This document shows positions 13,512 to 21,800 of a stretch of DNA of 64,000 nt, in pieces. A program made the position numbers and the translations under genes. Position 1 is the first letter of the stretch, and each line of letters begins with the position of its first letter. Under the pieces are notes generated by a model. The model was not told the origin of the DNA, did no database searches, and was given only the letters and a program-made list of their open reading frames with translations. The stretch comes from JAJDNS01 sp963578825 (lineage in GTDB: Bacteria; Acidobacteriota; Vicinamibacteria; Fen-336), in the NCBI GenBank assembly GCA_963578825.1, contig CAUZDW010000017.1:1-64000 (forward strand), read 5' to 3'.

Positions 13512-15998
13512 ATGGCGATCTTCCAATCCGACCAGAAAGCCCTGCTGAAGAGGCTGGCCGACAAGGGCTATGGCAGCTCACAGGAGCGCGACCAGCTCCT
13601 GGCGCAGCTGGGACAGCTGCAGGGTCTTGGGGCCGCGGACGTGGTCTGGATGCTCTTCCGCCCGGACCGGGCGTATCGTGACGCGGGCGTCGGGATCCTG
13701 AAGCGCCTCAAGGATCCCCAGACGGCGGATGTGGTCCTGGCCGAGCGCAAGAACAAGCCCGAGCCCGCGATCCGCTCGGCGGCCGCGACTCTGTTCTCCC
13801 TGGGCATCCCAGGCACCGAACAGCGGCTTGCCAAGATGCTCGGCACGGCCAAGCCCGAGGTGCAGGAGGTCGTCCGGCGGCTCATCCTCGAGGCCCCGGT
13901 CACGCCTGCCCTCGAGCCGGTGCTCTGGCAGCTGGCGCTTTCCGGTGCGCCGGAATCCCGCGGTGCTTTCGTGGCCCGCCTCGCCACCGTGACGATGGAT
14001 GCCCGGACCTTGCCGCACTGGCACCGCCTGGCTCGGGACCCGGACAAGGGCATCCAGGACAAGGCTCTCCTCGTGGTGGCACAGCACGACCCGAGAGGCT
14101 CGGTGGACCTGCTCGTCGAGCAGCTTCCCCTGGTCGACTACGCCACCCAGCAGCATCTGGTGAAGGCGCTGACCGCCGCCGCCGCCGGCCAGGGGCCGGA
14201 GTTTGCCGATCGCCTGCTGCCGCTCATCGCCGCAGGGGAGGCGGGGACGCGCTCGGCCGTCCTCAATATCCTCGTGGGCATGCCGGACCGCAAGGCGGTG
14301 ATCAAGCGATTCCTCGTCTTCTCCAAGACGCTGGCGGGCTGGGCACGGGACCGTGCCCTGGAGTCGATGGCCGCCTTCGGCGACGACCTGCTCGAGCCGA
14401 CGGTGGAGCTGCTCCACGATCCCGACGACGAGATCCGGGCCTCGGCGCTGCAGGTCGCCACGTCCTTCGACGACCCGCGGATCATCCCGGCCACGATGGA
14501 GCTGCTGAAGGACCCCGACTGGTGGATCCGGATCACCGCAGCCGAGACTCTGGGGCGCCTCAAGGCTCCGCAGGCCGTGTCGGCCCTCGTCGAAGCCCTG
14601 AAGGACTCCGAGACGCGCTGGAGTGCCGTGGAGGCACTCGGCAGGATCGGAGACGTGAAGGCGGCCCCTGCTCTCAGCGAGCTGCTCCAGGATCCTGCTC
14701 CGGAGGTGCGTATCGAGGTCATCCAGGCGCTGGGCCAGTTCGACCACCCCCAGATGCTCCAGTTCGTCAAGAACGTCGCCAAGAACGACGAGTCCCGTGC
14801 AGTGCGCACCCGGGCCCTGGAGCTGGCCCAGGAGATGGCCGAGCGTGCGCACCAGCCCCTCGCCGATGCGGACGAGCTCAAGAAGGCTGCGTACGCGGCG
14901 AGGGCCGGCCAGGACCAGCCGAAGATCCACGCGCTCCTCGTCGCCACGCGCAACACGGGGGCCTCCGATCTGCACGTCTCGGTCGGCCAACCACCCGTCC
15001 TCCGCCTGGCCGCCGATCTCGTCCGCGCCCAGGGCGAGCCGTTCACCGTAAAACAGACCGAGGGGCTGCTCCGCGAGATCCTGAGCGACGAGCAGCAGGA
15101 GACTCTGGACCGGACACACCAGGTGGACTTCTGTCACTTAGTGCCCAACGCGGGCCGCTATCGCGGCAACGTGTTCGTGGATCAGAAGGGGCTGAACGCC
15201 GTCTTCCGGGTCATCCCGGAGCGGCCGCCGACGATCGCCGACGTCGGGCTGCCGCCTCAGCTGGCCGAGATTGCCGACTACCACCAGGGACTCGTGATCG
15301 TTTGCGGCCCGTCCGGGTCGGGCAAATCGACGACGGTGGCGGCGCTCGTGAACCTCGTCAACGAGACCCGTCACGACCACGTCATCACCATGGAGGACCC
15401 GGTGGAGTTCGTCCACCCGTTCAAGAACTGCCTGATCAACCAGCGCGAGGTGGGCACGGATACGAAGTCGTTTGCCCGGGCTCTTCGGGCAGCGCTCCGC
15501 GAAGACCCCGACGTCATCGTCATCGGGGAGCTCCGCGACAACGAGAGCGTCTCGCTGGCTCTCACCGCTGCTGAAACCGGCCACATCGTCCTGGGCACGC
15601 TCAACTCGACGTCGGCCGCGAAGGCCGTCGACCGGCTCATCTCCTCCTTTCCGGTCAACGAGCAGGGGCAGGTCCGGGCTGGCCTTTCCGAGTCGTTCAA
15701 GTACGTGATCGCCCAGCGGCTCCTGCCGGCGAAGGAGAAGAGGAAGCAGGTGGCGGTCTTCGAGGTGCTCAAGAACACGCTTGCAGTGGCCAACCTGATC
15801 CGCGACCAGAAGACGTTCCAGATCCCCTCGGCGATGCAGATCGGGCGCTCTCAAGGGATGCAGACTTTCGACGAGGCTCTCAGGAACCTCTACTCCTCCG
15901 GGCGCATCACCGGGGAGGTCGCCTATCGGACCGCCCTGAAGAAAGAGGACTTCGAGTCCTACGTCTCCCGTGAGTTCATCGAAGGGAGGAGCGCGTGA
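13512..15998 (+). CDS. HEAT-repeat/PilT fusion ATPase
   Basis: This 828-residue protein joins about 450 residues of HEAT-type helical repeats (for example DPDDEIRASALQVATSFDD and SETRWSAVEALGRIGDVKAA) to a complete PilT-like retraction ATPase from about residue 470. The ATPase has Walker A GPSGSGKST near residue 598, the Asp box MEDPVEFVH and the Walker B region VIVIGELRD. The His box, normally TLHT-x-SA, reads TLNSTSA with Asn at residue 698. The HEAT part is probably a docking platform. The protein is cytoplasmic at the pilus base. It overlaps pilT by four bases, so the two are coupled. The ATG follows a TATACT motif by 8 bases. Confidence 0.88.
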   Translation: MAIFQSDQKALLKRLADKGYGSSQERDQLLAQLGQLQGLGAADVVWMLFRPDRAYRDAGVGILKRLKDPQTADVVLAERKNKPEPAIRSAAATLFSLGIPGTEQRLAKMLGTAKPEVQEVVRRLILEAPVTPALEPVLWQLALSGAPESRGAFVARLATVTMDARTLPHWHRLARDPDKGIQDKALLVVAQHDPRGSVDLLVEQLPLVDYATQQHLVKALTAAAAGQGPEFADRLLPLIAAGEAGTRSAVLNILVGMPDRKAVIKRFLVFSKTLAGWARDRALESMAAFGDDLLEPTVELLHDPDDEIRASALQVATSFDDPRIIPATMELLKDPDWWIRITAAETLGRLKAPQAVSALVEALKDSETRWSAVEALGRIGDVKAAPALSELLQDPAPEVRIEVIQALGQFDHPQMLQFVKNVAKNDESRAVRTRALELAQEMAERAHQPLADADELKKAAYAARAGQDQPKIHALLVATRNTGASDLHVSVGQPPVLRLAADLVRAQGEPFTVKQTEGLLREILSDEQQETLDRTHQVDFCHLVPNAGRYRGNVFVDQKGLNAVFRVIPERPPTIADVGLPPQLAEIADYHQGLVIVCGPSGSGKSTTVAALVNLVNETRHDHVITMEDPVEFVHPFKNCLINQREVGTDTKSFARALRAALREDPDVIVIGELRDNESVSLALTAAETGHIVLGTLNSTSAAKAVDRLISSFPVNEQGQVRAGLSESFKYVIAQRLLPAKEKRKQVAVFEVLKNTLAVANLIRDQKTFQIPSAMQIGRSQGMQTFDEALRNLYSSGRITGEVAYRTALKKEDFESYVSREFIEGRSA

Positions 15999-17116
15999 GC
16001 GAGGACGGCAACGCCGCTTCGACTTCGACAGTGACGCCCAAAATCGACCGCTTCCTGAGGCTGATGGCGAGCCGGGGCGCCTCGGACTTTCACCTCACCG
16101 TGGGGCGCCCTCCAATGCTTCGCGTGAGCGGGGGCATGGAGCCCATCCGCTACCGCACCCTCCTCGAAGTGGACTACGCCGACCTCGTCCAGCCCATCAT
16201 GACGGTCCGTCTCTGGGAGGAGTTTCAAGAAACCGGCGATGTCGACTTCGCGTACGAGGTCCCGGGGCTGGCCCGGTACCGGGTGAACCTCTTCCGGCAG
16301 CAGCGGGGCTCGGGGGCGGTCTTCCGGATCATCCCTACGACGATCATGACCCTCGACCAGCTCGGCCTTCCCCCACAGGTCCGCCGTCTCGCCGAGATCG
16401 AGAGCGGCCTGGTCCTGGTCACCGGACCCACTGGCTCGGGCAAGTCCACCTCGCTCGCCGCGGTCATCGACCTCATCAACGAGACGCGCAACATGCACAT
16501 CATCACGATCGAGGACCCGATCGAGTTTGTCCATCCCAACAAGAAGTGCCTGATCCACCAGAGAGAGATCGGGACCCACGCCGCGAGCTTCTCCGATGCC
16601 CTCAGGGCCGCCGGGCGAGAGGACTCGGACCTGATCCTCGTGGGCGAGATGCGCGATCTCGAAACGATTCAGATGGCGCTAACCGCGGCCGAGAAGGGCA
16701 CGATCGTCTTCGGGACGCTGCACACGAACAACGCCGCCAAGACCATCGACCGCATCATCAGTGTCTTTCCTGCCGACGAGCAAGAGGGAGTCCGGAACGT
16801 CCTTGGCGACACCCTGAGGTGCGTGGTCGCCCAGCAGCTGATCGCGAAGCACGGGGGCGGACGAGTGGCCGCCATGGAGATCCTCTTCTGCTCCCCGGCG
16901 ACCGGCAACATGATCCGCGAGGGCAAGACGTCCCAGATCACCTCCTCCATCCAGACCGGGATGAAAGAGGGCATGATCGATATGGACTCCTCGATCCGGA
17001 AGCTCTACGACGAAGGCGTCATCGGTGCTCGTGCCGCCCTCGACAAGGCCATCGACAAGTCGTCGTTCAAGGACCTGCTGGAGAAGCCGGCATCCCCGCC
17101 GCCGGCTGGAGCCTGA
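15995..17116 (+). CDS. pilT: Type IV pilus retraction ATPase PilT
   Basis: This 373-residue hexameric ATPase powers pilus retraction. The N-terminal domain (GASDFHLTVGRPPMLRVSG) is followed by Walker A GPTGSGKSTSL, the Asp box IEDPIEFVHP, Walker B LILVGEMRD and an intact His box TLHTNNAAK with His243. The GTG start overlaps the HEAT-PilT stop by four bases. The C-terminus (GMIDMDSSIRKLYDEG) is a variant of the usual GMQTMDQ retraction-specific motif. The pair resembles the pilT/pilU arrangement, in which one ATPase depends on the other. Its 3' end overlaps the convergent gene by 112 bp. Confidence 0.93.
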   Translation: MSEDGNAASTSTVTPKIDRFLRLMASRGASDFHLTVGRPPMLRVSGGMEPIRYRTLLEVDYADLVQPIMTVRLWEEFQETGDVDFAYEVPGLARYRVNLFRQQRGSGAVFRIIPTTIMTLDQLGLPPQVRRLAEIESGLVLVTGPTGSGKSTSLAAVIDLINETRNMHIITIEDPIEFVHPNKKCLIHQREIGTHAASFSDALRAAGREDSDLILVGEMRDLETIQMALTAAEKGTIVFGTLHTNNAAKTIDRIISVFPADEQEGVRNVLGDTLRCVVAQQLIAKHGGGRVAAMEILFCSPATGNMIREGKTSQITSSIQTGMKEGMIDMDSSIRKLYDEGVIGARAALDKAIDKSSFKDLLEKPASPPPAGA

Positions 17117-18672
17117 GGGGACGGGTCCGGGCGAAGCTCCTCGTCCCGAGCTGGCTCGTCCGTTCCAGGGCCGCAGCCGATGAGCCGGGGGACGAGGTCG
17201 CATTCGGCCTGCACGACGAAGTCGCCGACGCTGGGACCCGTGCAGAAGCCTGCATCGAGTCCCTGCGCTCCGTGGGACTCCGAAACGATCCGCAAACGCG
17301 TCGGATGCCAGGCGCGGGCCTCGCGGTGCCTCCCGAAGACGAGCGACTGACGGTGGAAGATGGGCCGCACGTGCTTGGGCACGCTCATGGGAAAATCGAT
17401 CGACAGGCGGCCGGCCACGCAGCGGAGAAAGCCATCCTCCGCCGAGGACAGCGACGATTCCGCGGGCCGGGCCAAGGACGCAAGACCCGCCCACCGTGAC
17501 GCCATCGGGTACTGCATGTGGTGCAGGACGGCTGCCTGGCCCGCCCAGGACAGTGCGGTCAGGGCCACGACGACCGCCGCCCGCACCGGCCGTTGCCCGG
17601 GGAGCGTCACCGCAGCGAAGACGAGCGCCGCCACGACGGCCGCCTGCAGGGTGGCGATTCGTGGCGACCACAGCATCATGTTGAACAGGGCGATAGCCGA
17701 GGACCCGACCAGAACGATCAGGATCGGTGGGACGGCCACCGCGAAGAGCGCGACTCCCTTGAGGAGACGTCGTCCCAGCGGGAGGAGCATGAGGAGCGAC
17801 ATCGCCGCATAGATCTCGAACGCGTCGCGAATTCGGTAGACGCGCGCTTCCGGCCCCTGCCCGCTCACGGCCCGCGCCACCCGCCGCATCGCCCTCCCGG
17901 CGCGCCCCATGAATGTCTGCTGTGTCCCGGAGTAGTGCTCGCTCATGACGCCCAGGAGCGCCATCCCGGCCAGAAAGACCACGGCCAAAACAAGGAGCAC
18001 CCCGACTCCCGAGCGAAGCGCTCGCCAGGCCTCTTCCTTCGACGTGTGTCGAAGGGCGCCCACACGCCACGCCGTGTGGGCCAGCACGATGGCCGCGCAC
18101 ACGATGGCACCGTCCTCCTTGACGAGCACGATGGCCCCTGCGACCACCACCCCGCGCCAGCTCCAGCCGCCGATCAGCTCGACTGCCAGCAGCAGGGCCA
18201 GCGGCGGGTAGAGAAGCTCCGGATGAAAGCCCATCTGGATGTCGTCGAAGACGTAGAACGGTACCGGTCCCAGGACGCCGGCGAGGACCATCAAGCGGGC
18301 GGGGAAGTCGAGGACGGCGCTCGAGGCAACCCGCAGGACAGCGGCCGCGTGAACCAGAACGAGCCCCAGGATGAGGCCGTAGGCACCGAAAGCGATGGTC
18401 AGCGGAGCGAACGCGAGGAGTCCGTAGAAGTTGTGGATGGCCCCGTGAAAGCCGAAGGCGTTGTCGTGGAGGACTCCGCCCGCGTAGAGCCAGCTCTTGG
18501 TCATCTCGAGAAACGCGAAGAGGTCGGTGGTGTAGTAGCTCAGATTGCGGAAGAGGAGCGCCTTGTTGAGCCCGGCAATCAGCACCACCAGGAGACCCAG
18601 GCCGGCCAGTGCCGGGCTCCACGGGTGGCGTCCCGTTTCGATGGCGTGGCCTCCGGGTCCCGGAGAAGACAT
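17005..18672 (-). CDS. DUF2079-like polytopic membrane protein
   Basis: The protein is about 555 residues with roughly ten hydrophobic segments (LAGLGLLVVLIAGLNKALLF, PARLMVLAGVLGPVPFYVFD, LLVLAVVFLAGMALLGVM and others). The first loops contain DLFAFLEMTKSW and FGFHGAIHNFYG, and a later stretch reads DIQMGFHPELLYPPLALLLA, resembling the DUF2079 family whose FH-x2-[L/P]-P motif is conserved. Function is unknown; glycosyltransferase-like membrane folds are suspected. The ATG at 18672 is chosen, with a TTG at 18717 as alternative. The last 80 residues look unconserved and overlap pilT antisense, so the C-terminus may be read-through after a lost stop. Confidence 0.65.
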   Translation of the reverse strand: MSSPGPGGHAIETGRHPWSPALAGLGLLVVLIAGLNKALLFRNLSYYTTDLFAFLEMTKSWLYAGGVLHDNAFGFHGAIHNFYGLLAFAPLTIAFGAYGLILGLVLVHAAAVLRVASSAVLDFPARLMVLAGVLGPVPFYVFDDIQMGFHPELLYPPLALLLAVELIGGWSWRGVVVAGAIVLVKEDGAIVCAAIVLAHTAWRVGALRHTSKEEAWRALRSGVGVLLVLAVVFLAGMALLGVMSEHYSGTQQTFMGRAGRAMRRVARAVSGQGPEARVYRIRDAFEIYAAMSLLMLLPLGRRLLKGVALFAVAVPPILIVLVGSSAIALFNMMLWSPRIATLQAAVVAALVFAAVTLPGQRPVRAAVVVALTALSWAGQAAVLHHMQYPMASRWAGLASLARPAESSLSSAEDGFLRCVAGRLSIDFPMSVPKHVRPIFHRQSLVFGRHREARAWHPTRLRIVSESHGAQGLDAGFCTGPSVGDFVVQAECDLVPRLIGCGPGTDEPARDEELRPDPSPQAPAGGGDAGFSSRSLNDDLSMALSRAARAPMTPSS

Positions 18673-18717
18673 CGGGGCATGGTTGCGGGAATCCGGGGAT
18701 CGGGTCAACACGGTCAA

Positions 18718-19833
18718 CTAGCCCGGGAGCAGGCGGTCCACCTCTTCGGCCAGGGCCAGCGACGACGTGAGCCCCGGAGAGTCGATTCCGATGAGGTTGA
18801 CCAGCCCGGGAAGGCCCCGTCCGGCCTCGTCGGCAATGATGAAGTCACGGAAACCGTCGCCGGGGGCCTGGAGCTTGGCCCGGATCCCGGCGAGGTCGGG
18901 CGAGAGGTCGGCGTCGGAGACGTCGGGCACGAGGCGCCGCACTGCAGCCCCGAAATCGGCTCGCTTCGCGTCGTCCACGGTGTAGTCGCGCCGGCGATCC
19001 GGCAGGTGCTCCGCATCCGGGCCGAACCGCAGCCGCCCGTCCAGACCGAGCACGGCGTGAACGCCCAGGCTCGCGTGGTCCGGAAGGGGATAGACGAGGC
19101 GCGAGAGAAGACCTGCCTTCGCACCGCTCACGGCGAAATAGCTCCCCTTCCACCAGTGGACGCGATAGCCGGCTTCCTCCACGTCGATGCCGGCAAGAGC
19201 GGCCACCGTGTCCGATTCGAGTCCGGCCGCGTTCACCACCCGTTCGCTCGTGAAGGCCTCGGTGCCCTCGGGCGTACGGATGGTCAGCCGATAGTCGTGA
19301 TCGCGTCGCTCGAGTGCCACGAGCTCCGCCCGGGTCTGGACGATGGCGCCCCCGGCCCGCGCCTCCTGGAGGAACGCGTCCATGAGGCCGTGGGCGCTCA
19401 CGATCCCGGTGCTGGGCGAGAGGAGCCCCGCGGTGGCCGACACATGGGGCTCGAGACGCTGGCACTCGTCCGCGGAGAGCCTCCCGAGCTCGACGCCGTT
19501 GGCGCAGCCGAGGGCGTGGAGTCGTTCGAGCCCGGGCTCCTCCTCGGCCGTCACGGCCACCACGAGCTTGCCCATGCGGCGGCAGGCGATCCCCAGCCGC
19601 TCGCACGCCTCGTAGAGGAGGTGGTTGCCCCGCACGCATAGGCGCGTCTTCAGGCTGTCGGTCGGGTAGTAGAAGCCGGCGTGGATCACCTCGCTGTTGC
19701 GGCTCGAGGCCTCGGTGCCGTGTCGCTCGTGCCGCTCGAGCAGGACCGTTCCGGGGAGCCGCTTCGCCAGGCGCGCAGCAACCCCGAGGCCGACGACACC
19801 TGCGCCCACGATGGTGAGAGGGGAGTCGGCCAT
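18718..19833 (-). CDS. FAD-dependent oxidoreductase, L-2-hydroxyglutarate dehydrogenase type
   Basis: This 371-residue flavoprotein of the DAO family starts with the dinucleotide motif LTIVGAGVVGLGVAARLA. It then has ASSRNSEVIHAGFYYP, the characteristic segment of LhgO/L2HGDH enzymes, and RVVNAAGLESDTVAALAG. WWKGSYFAVSG and NLIGIDSPGLTSSLALAEEV near the end complete the family pattern. It probably oxidises L-2-hydroxyglutarate to 2-oxoglutarate. The ATG at 19833 begins the Rossmann motif after five residues. TATGAT lies only six bases upstream, suggesting a leaderless message. It is divergent from the M48 peptidase gene. Confidence 0.85.
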   Translation of the reverse strand: MADSPLTIVGAGVVGLGVAARLAKRLPGTVLLERHERHGTEASSRNSEVIHAGFYYPTDSLKTRLCVRGNHLLYEACERLGIACRRMGKLVVAVTAEEEPGLERLHALGCANGVELGRLSADECQRLEPHVSATAGLLSPSTGIVSAHGLMDAFLQEARAGGAIVQTRAELVALERRDHDYRLTIRTPEGTEAFTSERVVNAAGLESDTVAALAGIDVEEAGYRVHWWKGSYFAVSGAKAGLLSRLVYPLPDHASLGVHAVLGLDGRLRFGPDAEHLPDRRRDYTVDDAKRADFGAAVRRLVPDVSDADLSPDLAGIRAKLQAPGDGFRDFIIADEAGRGLPGLVNLIGIDSPGLTSSLALAEEVDRLLPG

Positions 19834-19881
19834 GGGCCGATCATACCCGCGGCCCGCGGCGTCTCCGCTACAATGCGCCCG

Positions 19882-21141
19882 ATGTCCCCGCTCCTTCTCC
19901 TCTTCGCGGTCCTCCGGCTCGGGCAGCAGGCCCTGGAGGCTGCGCTGTCCGCTCTGAATCGCGGCTTTGCCATCGACCCGGCGCGACTCGCCGAGGCCGG
20001 GCGTGCCCTCGGGATCGCCGTCGACGAGCTCGCCAAGGCGGTGGCCTACTCCGGCGACCGCTACCGCTTCGGTCGACTCTACGGCTGGACCGAGGTCCTG
20101 GGAGGGCTGGCGTTCATTGCGCTCGGGGGTCTCGGGCTCGTCGAAGAGGGAGCAAAAGGCGTGGCCAGCCTGCTGGGCCTCGGCTCCATCGCCACGGGCC
20201 TGGCGTTTTTCGGGATAGCCGGAGCCCTGACGTCCATCCTCGAGCTGCCGTTCAACCTCTACGAGACCTTCGTGATCGAGGAACGCCACGGCTTCAACCG
20301 CCAGACCCTCCGCGGCTTTGCTCTCGACCTCGTGAAGGGTGTGGCCCTCGGGATGGCACTGGGAGGCCCGGTGCTGGCGGCGATTCTCTGGATCATGGAG
20401 CAGATGGGACCCACCTGGTGGGTGTGGGCCTGGGCGCTGACGACGGGTTTCAGTGTCTTTGCCGCCTGGATCTACCCGTCATTGCTGGCGCCCCTCTTCA
20501 ACAAGTTCACCCCGCTCCAGGACGGCGAGCTGAAGGACGCGATTCTGGATCTCGCCCGCGGCGTGGGCTTCCGAGCCGGGGGCTTGTTGGTGATGGACGC
20601 CTCGCGGCGCACCTCTCACGGGAACGCCTACTTCACCGGTCTATTCGGACAGAAGCGCATCGTCCTCTTCGACACGCTGCTCGAGGCGATGGACACCCGC
20701 GAGGTGGTCGCGGTCCTGGCTCACGAGCTGGGCCACTTCAAGCTGCATCACGTGCGGTGGGCGATCGTCCGCAGCGTGGCGACCAGCGGGCTCGTCTTCT
20801 ACGCGCTCAGCCTCTGCCTGCCTCTCGAGCCGTTTTACTCGGCCTTCTTCCTGGAGAGGACGGCCTACGGTGCGCTCGCCGTCTTCGGCCTCTGGGTCGG
20901 CCTGGTGAGCTTCCTCCTCCAGCCTCTGGGCAACGCCCTCTCGCGTCGCCACGAGTTCGCGGCGGATGCCTTCGCTCTTGGAAACGGCGCTACCGCTTTC
21001 GAGCTGGGAACGGCACTCCGGAAGCTGCGCGAGAAGAGCCGGCTTCTTCCGCTCTCGCACCCCCTCTACTCGCGTGTCTACCACTCCCATCCGCCCCTCG
21101 TCGAGCGACTCCGGGTGATGGGGGCGCTCGACGCCAGCTGA
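19882..21141 (+). CDS. M48-family (Ste24-type) integral membrane metallopeptidase
   Basis: This roughly 419-residue protein is a CAAX prenyl protease 1-like peptidase. Several membrane helices precede the zinc site VLAHELGHFKLHH (HExxH) near residue 280, and the third ligand glutamate lies in RRHEFAADAFAL. The N-terminal CAAX-protease domain is recognised by FNLYETFVIEERHGFNRQT and YPSLLAPLFNKFTPL. In bacteria it probably degrades misfolded membrane proteins. TACAAT (19869-19874) lies 7 bases before the ATG at 19882, suggesting a leaderless start; an ATG at 19873 overlaps that hexamer and is less likely. Confidence 0.88.
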   Translation: MSPLLLLFAVLRLGQQALEAALSALNRGFAIDPARLAEAGRALGIAVDELAKAVAYSGDRYRFGRLYGWTEVLGGLAFIALGGLGLVEEGAKGVASLLGLGSIATGLAFFGIAGALTSILELPFNLYETFVIEERHGFNRQTLRGFALDLVKGVALGMALGGPVLAAILWIMEQMGPTWWVWAWALTTGFSVFAAWIYPSLLAPLFNKFTPLQDGELKDAILDLARGVGFRAGGLLVMDASRRTSHGNAYFTGLFGQKRIVLFDTLLEAMDTREVVAVLAHELGHFKLHHVRWAIVRSVATSGLVFYALSLCLPLEPFYSAFFLERTAYGALAVFGLWVGLVSFLLQPLGNALSRRHEFAADAFALGNGATAFELGTALRKLREKSRLLPLSHPLYSRVYHSHPPLVERLRVMGALDAS

Positions 21142-21163
21142 GCAGGGGCCGCTCCGCCCGCCC

Positions 21164-21649
21164 TCACTCGACCAGCGGGACCCTCATCGTGATATCGAGC
21201 CGCATGATCGCGTCCAGCTTGCTCTCGATCTGGAAGAAGCGGATGGCCTTTCGCCCAGGCAACACCTTCCGGACCTTGCCAGCGAACTTCTCGTGCGTCT
21301 CCAGGTCCTCCCGCTCGATGGAGAGCCACTCCTGGAAGAACGCGTCCGCCTTGACGTCGTTCATCTGATCGACGTTGGCGGCGTAGGCCTCGATCAGCCC
21401 TGCCATCCGGTCCGCCACCGCGTCCGCCGCCTCGCGATACTCGGCGTAGACGGGCCAGAAGGCCTTGGCCTCGGACGCCGTCAGCGGCATGTTCGCCTCG
21501 ACGATCGCCTTGCGGTCCTCGCGGATCTCTGCCTGGAGCCCTCGGAGCTCCTCCCAGGCCTCGACGCTCATCTCCTGCGCTTGGCTCGCGGTGCCGGGCA
21601 GGAAAAGGGCCACCACCAGGCCCGCAACCAGACTTCGTCTCATCGACAT
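21164..21649 (-). CDS. Exported helical protein of unknown function
   Basis: This 161-residue protein has a signal peptide (MSMRRSLVAGLVVALFLPGTASQA, cleavage before QE) and an almost entirely helical charged mature region. It contains LTASEAKAFWPVYAEYREAA and AYAANVDQMNDVKADAFF. Proteins with this FWP-x-Y-x-x-Y helix occur widely in GC-rich environmental bacteria, but no function is established. The overall look is Spy/CpxP-like (periplasmic, helical, charged). The ATG at 21649 follows GGAGGT at good spacing. It is convergent with the M48 gene, 22 bp apart. Confidence 0.65.
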   Translation of the reverse strand: MSMRRSLVAGLVVALFLPGTASQAQEMSVEAWEELRGLQAEIREDRKAIVEANMPLTASEAKAFWPVYAEYREAADAVADRMAGLIEAYAANVDQMNDVKADAFFQEWLSIEREDLETHEKFAGKVRKVLPGRKAIRFFQIESKLDAIMRLDITMRVPLVE

Positions 21650-21800
21650 CAGGAACCTCCTGGCTCACAAGGAAACGGTGGCCCGGTCTAGCCCAAACCA
21701 CGCTCTACGGGTGCTGGAGGGGCGACCCTTCGCGCCCGTCGTCGCGCGAGTCGACGATCGGGCTGATGTACCGTTTCGCCAGGAACCGTCTGTCGTCCTC

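Noticed and set aside
13578..15137. A 519-codon minus-strand frame opposite the HEAT-PilT gene
   Set aside because: Low-complexity mirror translation without motifs; the plus strand holds conserved HEAT and ATPase sequence.
16679..18622. A 647-codon minus-strand frame overlapping pilT and the DUF2079-like gene
   Set aside because: It is out of frame with the hydrophobic membrane protein, has no motif and covers most of the pilT 3' half.
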